DNA of 9,824 nt from UBA2108 sp002713215 (lineage in GTDB: Bacteria > Bacteroidota > Bacteroidia > Flavobacteriales_G > Salibacteraceae): NCBI GenBank assembly GCA_937891015.1, contig CALAPY010000001.1, positions 1 to 9,824 on the forward strand, read 5' to 3'. Position numbers and translations under genes: made by a program. Below, one piece after another: positions 6,902-9,824 of the stretch (position 1 is its first letter; each line of letters opens with the position of its first letter). A model generated the notes under the pieces. The model had not been told where the DNA came from, did not search any database, and saw only the letters and a program-made list of their open reading frames with translations.

Positions 6902-8026
6902 TTACTTAAGTTTTATATGTATCTTATCAAAATCCTTTTTCCAATTATCGTAATTAATGTAATACGCACCTTTTCTTTTTCTTGATCTTTCTTTAAATGC
7001 GATATTTAATTTTCCTACACTATCTAGTTGTTTTAAGGCAGTAATTGTATGCGTTGGTAAAAATCCAGCTCTAAGAGTAAATTCATAAATTCCTCCATTT
7101 GACCTTGGTTGAGCTAGAAATTCCTGTAACCTATCTTCAAGTGGTCTAATTTCGGGTTGTTCATCAACTTCGGTGAACAGGTCTGGTTGAATTTTTGGTT
7201 GCCAGCCTCTTCCCTCGTGTTCATCAAGAGACCATTTTGCTTTAAGCATTTTTTCATAACCCAAGATATGGCTTGTAAAGAAAAACAACGCAAAGAATTG
7301 GTTTTTGTCTCGTTGAATAATAAATGAATCTACGAAATGATTGGTGCCAAGTTGATTCCTAAATCCTTCTTTGACCTTTTCTATAAAGCTTATTCCTGTT
7401 TCCGTTGGAGAAACCTTAATACCTAATTCTTTAATAAATGCAGATAAACTTACGGGTGTTCCATTTTCACTAAACCTATACATAAACTGAGTTGGTAAAA
7501 ACAGAAGTACTTCAGATTTACCACTTTCAAGTAGTGACCGGATATCTTCTACACGTATGTCCTTATATCCATAAGGGTCAATGAATGCAAATGCTCTTTT
7601 AGAAGTTAGTGTAGAATATTTCTCGATCACCTGAGGTAGAATATTTCTATAATCTTCATTTGAAATAGTTATAAAAATGGGTAAACTGTCAACAGAACTA
7701 TTAGCATGAACTTGACCTTTAAGGTGTTCCGTTTTTTCAGAATCTAGGTCATTGAAGTAGCACTCAAATGTTGTTGAGGACTTCAATTGAAGATCATCTC
7801 TGTTATGTGCATCTATTATTTCGTTCAAAAAAATTAAAGGACTACCCAACTTGTCGTTCGGATATTTTCCTGGTCCACAGAATAAGTCATGAAGAATCAC
7901 CCCATCAATGTAGGGAGAATTCGAAAGTATATTTACATAAGCCTCCATGTACTTCTTTAGCAATTGAACCTTTATTTCAGAATGTTCTTCGGGATTCGCT
8001 TGCGAGCTTTTTAATTTTTTGGACAT
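6902..8026 (-). CDS. tcmP: three-Cys-motif partner protein TcmP, methyltransferase-like
   Basis: A 374-residue protein matching TcmP (TIGR04474) in length, motifs and neighbour. The N-terminal half looks like a Rossmann methyltransferase: ILHDLFCGPGKY (44-55) fits the S-adenosylmethionine-binding motif I, an acidic FNDLD (91-95) may be the next strand, and FAFIDPYGYKDI (146-157) resembles the catalytic DPPY-type motif IV with G in place of the second P region. The C-terminal 80 residues (about 295-358) look like a winged helix, with EFTLRAGFLPTHTITALKQLDSVGKL and a basic hairpin ERSRKRKG, so binding to DNA or RNA is plausible. It is the first gene of the six-gene block, and the Gp37/68 gene follows after one base. 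No clear promoter or Shine-Dalgarno was found in the 98 bases upstream. The activity on nucleic acid is inference; the family call is firm. Confidence 0.92.
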   Translation of the reverse strand: MSKKLKSSQANPEEHSEIKVQLLKKYMEAYVNILSNSPYIDGVILHDLFCGPGKYPNDKLGSPLIFLNEIIDAHNRDDLQLKSSTTFECYFNDLDSEKTEHLKGQVHANSSVDSLPIFITISNEDYRNILPQVIEKYSTLTSKRAFAFIDPYGYKDIRVEDIRSLLESGKSEVLLFLPTQFMYRFSENGTPVSLSAFIKELGIKVSPTETGISFIEKVKEGFRNQLGTNHFVDSFIIQRDKNQFFALFFFTSHILGYEKMLKAKWSLDEHEGRGWQPKIQPDLFTEVDEQPEIRPLEDRLQEFLAQPRSNGGIYEFTLRAGFLPTHTITALKQLDSVGKLNIAFKERSRKRKGAYYINYDNWKKDFDKIHIKLK

Positions 8027-8103
8027 AGTTAATTATCTTGATCGTAACCTATTTACGTTGTTGTATTTATTTTTAACTTACTCATTTTCATTTTTAATAA
8101 CCT

Positions 8104-8119
8104 TATCTTTGCTAAGATA
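8104..8119. promoter_or_regulatory. 6-bp hairpin/dyad upstream of tcmP
   Basis: TATCTT (8104-8109), loop TGCT, AAGATA (8114-8119) form a perfect inverted repeat between the lipoprotein gene and tcmP. No T-run follows on either strand, so it is not a standard terminator. On the minus strand TATCTTAG (8112-8119) also resembles a -7 element with one mismatch. It could be an operator or promoter part for the block; this is weakly supported. Confidence 0.3.
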
Positions 8120-8124
8120 GTCTT

Positions 8125-8436
8125 CTATTTACACCCACATCCTTGCCCCGTTGTCCATTTACAACAAGGGTCGCCATCACATTCTGTTTTGTTATGCCCT
8201 GAACAGCCGCACTTTGCAGTTGTAGGACAAGATGTAGAGTTTGGGAGATGTTCACAAGCTATCCCATCATTATCACTATCTAAATCTGAATGACAATCTC
8301 GATCACTATCAAAATCTGTTTGAGCAGCTGCCTGTGTGGAATAGTCTGCGCAATTGGTGTTCGAACAGGATTCGTCTTTGTTGCAAGCACCAGAAATCAA
8401 GAGTAAGGGAAAAACAATGAGAAGAATGTACTTCAT
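8125..8436 (-). CDS. small lipoprotein with Excalibur-type calcium-binding motif and Cys-rich tail
   Basis: A 103-residue exported protein. Residues 1-17 are a lipoprotein signal (MKYILLIVFPLLLISGA) with lipid attachment at C18; the lipobox is slightly non-standard, with S at -3. Residues 29-65 match the Excalibur pattern: C29-ADYSTQAAAQ, then DLDSDNDG (51-58) and IACEHLP (59-65), i.e. alternating aspartates ending in DG-x-x-CE, as in calcium-binding Excalibur domains. Residues 70-102 hold nine further cysteines (SCPTTAKCGCSG, then DPCCKW and GCGCK), suggesting a disulfide-stabilised knob. It should lie on the periplasmic or outer face of the envelope. It is co-oriented with the six-gene block but 98 bases separate it from tcmP, so it is not necessarily part of it. 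Excalibur proteins are sometimes nucleases or nuclease-linked, but no nuclease motif is present here. Confidence 0.85.
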   Translation of the reverse strand: MKYILLIVFPLLLISGACNKDESCSNTNCADYSTQAAAQTDFDSDRDCHSDLDSDNDGIACEHLPNSTSCPTTAKCGCSGHNKTECDGDPCCKWTTGQGCGCK

Positions 8437-8520
8437 GGAATATTATTTCTTTCAAATCTCATTCATCCTCAATTCAATTCCTAGAACATGGATCAACGTG
8501 AACCATTCTTCGATTTATAA

Positions 8521-8548
8521 TTGGAGCTAAATTTCCTGCTTAAATTGG
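8521..8548 (+). promoter_or_regulatory. candidate Bacteroidota-type promoter for a small RNA
   Basis: TTG at 8521-8523 and TAAATTGG at 8541-8548 are 17 bases apart. The second matches the -7 consensus TAnnTTTG at five of six fixed bases. The spacing fits the usual 17-20 bases, and transcription would start near 8555, just ahead of two hairpins and a terminator. Confidence 0.3.
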
Positions 8549-8554
8549 TTTAAA

Positions 8555-8634
8555 GCCTTTTAGTCAAACGGTTTGAGTCGTTTTTAGATTGGAGGTGACA
8601 CCTCTCTTAATCTAAGGCAAACCTTAGTTTTTTT
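8555..8634 (+). ncRNA. candidate small structured RNA of about 80 nt
   Basis: Three hairpins follow one another on the plus strand with no open frame: TCAAAC-G-GTTTGA (8564-8576), then AGATT...AATCT enclosing GAGGTG-A-CACCTC (8586-8613), then CTAAGG-CAAA-CCTTAG followed by TTTTTTT (8612-8634). A strong terminator on the plus strand needs a plus-strand transcript, and no plus-strand gene lies to its left. The candidate promoter ends at 8548. The 5' end is a guess. It might instead be the terminator for readthrough antisense to the lipoprotein gene. Confidence 0.3.
8612..8634 (+). terminator. intrinsic (Rho-independent) terminator
   Basis: A perfect 6-bp stem CTAAGG/CCTTAG with loop CAAA is followed at once by seven T residues on the plus strand. 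This is textbook intrinsic terminator geometry. On the minus strand there is no T-run, so it is not the terminator of the minus-strand genes, which in any case lie in the wrong direction. Confidence 0.6.
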
Positions 8635-8749
8635 AAGGGTTCGCTTATTTGGAGTAAGGCATCGCTTAGTTTTTCCTCTAAAACGCCCATGTATTGAAAT
8701 CTAAAAGCGTAGCTATACCCATATAAGGGTGCTACACCCTTTAGTAAAT

Positions 8750-8789
8750 AAAGCGTATCCGGTTTTTGAAAAAATCAACCTGTAGCAGG
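8750..8789 (+). repeat. 40-base direct repeat, copy 1
   Basis: This stretch begins AAAGCGTATCCGG and ends CCTGTAGCAGG. It matches 8951-8990 at 33 of 40 positions without gaps. It includes one of the GTGTAGCA near copies at its right end, so the array probably grew by duplication of a unit larger than the 8-mer. Confidence 0.7.
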
Positions 8790-8939
8790 CCTTTTAGTTT
8801 TTTGGTGTAGCAGGTCTAAAAAATTTTTAGTGTAGCACCACCATTTTTTTAAAAGATGCTACACCCGTTTTAAAAATAAGTGTAGCACGTTTTTGAAATT
8901 TTTTAAGTGTAGCACTACCCTTTGGGGGGTGCTACATGC

Positions 8940-9021
8940 AACTCAGATAAAAAGTGTAGCCGGTTTTTAAAAATTTTAACCGGTAGCAGGTCTGGAAGCC
9001 CCCTGCTACACTGAGTTTTTT
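8940..9021 (+). other. nested dyad with competing stems ending in a T-run
   Basis: Three stems nest: AACTCAG (8940-8946) with CTGAGTT (9011-9017), GTGTAGC (8954-8960) with GCTACAC (9005-9011), and CCGGTT (8960-8965) with AACCGG (8978-8983). A rival hairpin pairs GTAGCAGG (8983-8990) with CCTGCTAC (9002-9009). T residues run from 9016 to 9021. As RNA on the plus strand this could switch between folds, or simply terminate transcription. Some stems share a base at their edges, so not all can be complete at once. Confidence 0.45.
8951..8990 (+). repeat. 40-base direct repeat, copy 2
   Basis: This is the second copy of the unit at 8750-8789, 201 bases downstream. Seven substitutions separate them. 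Several of the changes in this copy restore the perfect CCGGTT/AACCGG pairing and the GTGTAGC motif, so copy 2 folds better than copy 1. Confidence 0.7.
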
Positions 9022-9214
9022 ACATTATTTGGGAATTGGTGGGAAAATAAAAACGGGCTACACCATGTTTTATTCTTAGTCAGCACCAATAAGCAACCTT
9101 TCACCAAAATTCGGTACACTGGCCACCTGACAACATAAATACAAAAACCTGCTACAGCATTCAAGGCAGCTAAAACCTACCTTCTATACCAACAGCAGAC
9201 AAAGCACAGAGAAT

Positions 9215-9481
9215 ATGAAAAAGCAAGTAAAAAGAATGAAATACAAAACCACCGCCGTAGTATGCGGATATGTAATGATAGAAAAAAAGATAAGTGGGCG
9301 GGCATTGGCTAAAAAGTTGGGCATTCATTTTACTACCTGGCACCGCTATGTACGGGGAGAACACCGACCCAATGCCGCATTAAAAGCTCGGTTGGTTTCC
9401 ATGATGGGAGCCGAAAATTTTATCGAACTCATTCAAAGGGCGTACAAAGACAAACGCAGAATACAATATAGATTAAGATAA
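9215..9481 (+). CDS. small helix-turn-helix protein (Cro/XRE-like)
   Basis: An 88-residue basic protein. Residues about 17-62 read as a helix-turn-helix: GYVMIEKKISGRALAKKLGIHFTTWHRYVRGEHRPN, with ISGRALAKKLGI as the first helix and turn, and TTWHRYVRGE as the recognition helix, in the style of Cro/XRE proteins ('x-S-x-x-x-W/Y-x-x-G'). The ends are Lys/Arg-rich. It lacks a sensor or dimerisation domain of any size, as in phage- and element-borne regulators. An ATG at 9236 is an alternative in-frame start that would remove the basic first seven residues; no strong ribosome binding site separates the two. It lies just downstream of the GTGTAGCA array and upstream of a gene in the same direction. 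Inference: it may bind the array and control its own transcription. Confidence 0.7.
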   Translation: MKKQVKRMKYKTTAVVCGYVMIEKKISGRALAKKLGIHFTTWHRYVRGEHRPNAALKARLVSMMGAENFIELIQRAYKDKRRIQYRLR

Positions 9482-9551
9482 CAAGGGAAGTGCAGCATCC
9501 GGAAATCCTTCAAGGATGAGAAACAACAGCAAAGAGGTTTAATTAAAACCA
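9482..9551 (+). other. short spacer with a small palindrome
   Basis: This 70-base spacer between the two plus-strand genes contains ATCCTT-C-AAGGAT (9505-9517), a perfect dyad without a T-run. An AGAGG at about 9533 may contribute to ribosome binding for the next gene, though it is rather far from the ATG. Cotranscription of the two genes looks likely. Confidence 0.4.
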
Positions 9552-9824
9552 ATGTCAATTATGATTACGTTAAATGATCTAACCACTGAAGAGCTACAAT
9601 ACGTACGCTCGAAGTGGGCCTCCGAAATAACGGAGATAGACAAAGAGAAGGCGCGAAAGCAGGAAAGGCTGGAGGCCAGGCTGGAAAGCCAAGGCGATGA
9701 CGCCGCGGCTAAAGCCACGCTTCAGGCCGACATAACGCATGCCGAATCGGTACGTGGTGTGTTGGTGGCCAACAATGCCGATGCTGCTCTTATGGCTGCG
9801 CAAGATGCGGTTATAGCAGAGCTG
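9552..9824 (+). CDS. partial GC-rich gene for an alpha-helical, coiled-coil protein
   Basis: An ATG at 9552-9554 opens a frame of 91 codons with no stop before the window edge. The product begins MSIMITLNDLTTEEL and is then almost entirely helical: about residues 15-48 are charged (KEKARKQERLEARLE) and 50-91 are Ala-rich (DDAAAKATLQAD, NNADAALMAAQD). I recognise no family. The codon use is much richer in G+C than anything to its left (39 of 60 bases at 9661-9720), and third positions are often G or C, which supports real coding. Met4 is an alternative start. It follows the helix-turn-helix gene by 70 bases. Small coiled-coil proteins beside small Cro-like regulators occur on prophages and plasmids, but nothing here fixes its job. 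The 3' end is missing. Confidence 0.7.
   Translation, partial: MSIMITLNDLTTEELQYVRSKWASEITEIDKEKARKQERLEARLESQGDDAAAKATLQADITHAESVRGVLVANNADAALMAAQDAVIAEL

Larger units (their letters stand above)
8730..9157. repeat. array of 13 GTGTAGCA motifs in both orientations
   Basis: Perfect GTGTAGCA lies at 8805, 8830, 8880 and 8907; perfect reverse complement TGCTACAC at 8730, 8857 and 9004 (first base given). Near copies lie at 8780, 8954 and 8981 (forward) and at 8930, 9056 and 9150 (reverse). Spacing is irregular (about 22-94 bases) and A/T runs fill the gaps. Opposite copies pair into stems, e.g. TGTAGCAC 8908-8915 with GTGCTACA 8929-8936, and AAGGGTG/CACCCTT around 8725-8741. One chance copy in this length would already be unlikely, so the array is real. 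Possible roles are a binding array for a regulator (the helix-turn-helix gene lies just downstream), a replication or recombination site, or a family of mobile palindromes. Confidence 0.85.
8437..9214. other. 778-base non-coding, hairpin-rich intergenic region
   Basis: This gap separates minus-strand genes from plus-strand genes, so promoters for both sides should lie in it. I see no credible coding frame on either strand. It has two parts. Positions 8541-8640 hold three successive hairpins, the last followed by seven T residues. Positions 8725-9160 hold many copies of GTGTAGCA in both orientations, separated by A/T runs. No tRNA, integrase-type att core or CRISPR arrangement is apparent. Confidence 0.8.

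Noticed and set aside
8049..8091. 12-codon leader peptide upstream of tcmP (MKMSKLKINTTT)
   Set aside because: It has an AAGG at fair distance, but is too short and has no run of regulatory codons or attenuator hairpin after it.
8730..9157. CRISPR array
   Set aside because: The repeated unit is only 8 bases, occurs in both orientations and at irregular spacing; no cas gene is present.
9170..9364. 64-codon minus-strand frame over the helix-turn-helix gene
   Set aside because: The plus-strand frame has a recognisable DNA-binding pattern; the minus-strand product does not.
9505..9517. Terminator between the two plus-strand genes
   Set aside because: The ATCCTT/AAGGAT dyad has a one-base loop and no T-run.
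9594..9803. 69-codon minus-strand frame at the right edge
   Set aside because: The plus-strand frame from 9552 is longer, stays open to the edge and has coherent helical composition and GC-rich third positions.

Overview
The window looks like a chromosomal segment from a member of the Bacteroidota (Cytophagales-like is my guess). The evidence is a secreted protein with a C-terminal type IX secretion sorting domain, a LytS/LytT-type two-component pair, weak or absent Shine-Dalgarno sequences, and an AT-rich accessory block. No rRNA, tRNA, transposase, integrase or CRISPR array is visible.

Layout. From position 1 to 8436 everything reads on the minus strand. (1) Positions 1-2771 hold a tight set: a signal-peptide protein resembling the PCMD carbohydrate-associated family with a type IX tail, then a membrane histidine kinase, then a LytTR response regulator overlapping the kinase, and perhaps the first codons of another gene at the window edge. 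(2) Positions 2920-8026 hold six genes separated by at most 18 bases: tcmP (methyltransferase-like, with a winged-helix-like tail), a Gp37/Gp68 (DUF5131) three-cysteine protein, a two-TM protein carrying ten 11-residue coiled-coil repeats, an unrecognised 80-residue basic protein, an ABC-type/OLD-like AAA ATPase, and an HNH nuclease overlapping the ATPase stop. The last two resemble the Septu anti-phage pair PtuA/PtuB. (3) Positions 8125-8436 encode a small lipoprotein with an Excalibur-type calcium-binding motif and a Cys-rich tail.

(4) Positions 8437-9214 are non-coding. The left part carries a possible small plus-strand RNA ending in a good intrinsic terminator. The right part carries 13 perfect or near copies of GTGTAGCA in both orientations, forming many hairpins. 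(5) From 9215 the plus strand is coding: a small helix-turn-helix protein, then a GC-rich coiled-coil gene that runs off the end.

The six-gene block is the main point of interest. Its spacing implies one transcript, and it joins two module types associated with phage and defence contexts: a TcmP/three-Cys pair (probably modifying some nucleic acid) and an ATPase/HNH nuclease pair (probably cleaving one). A membrane-anchored hendecad coiled coil and an unknown small protein sit between them. I infer a composite membrane-linked defence system, but it could also be two separate systems that happen to be adjacent. Hand counts of 60-base stretches give 12 G+C at 6901-6960, 28 at 1921-1980 and 39 at 9661-9720, so composition changes across the window and fits acquisition of the middle block by transfer.
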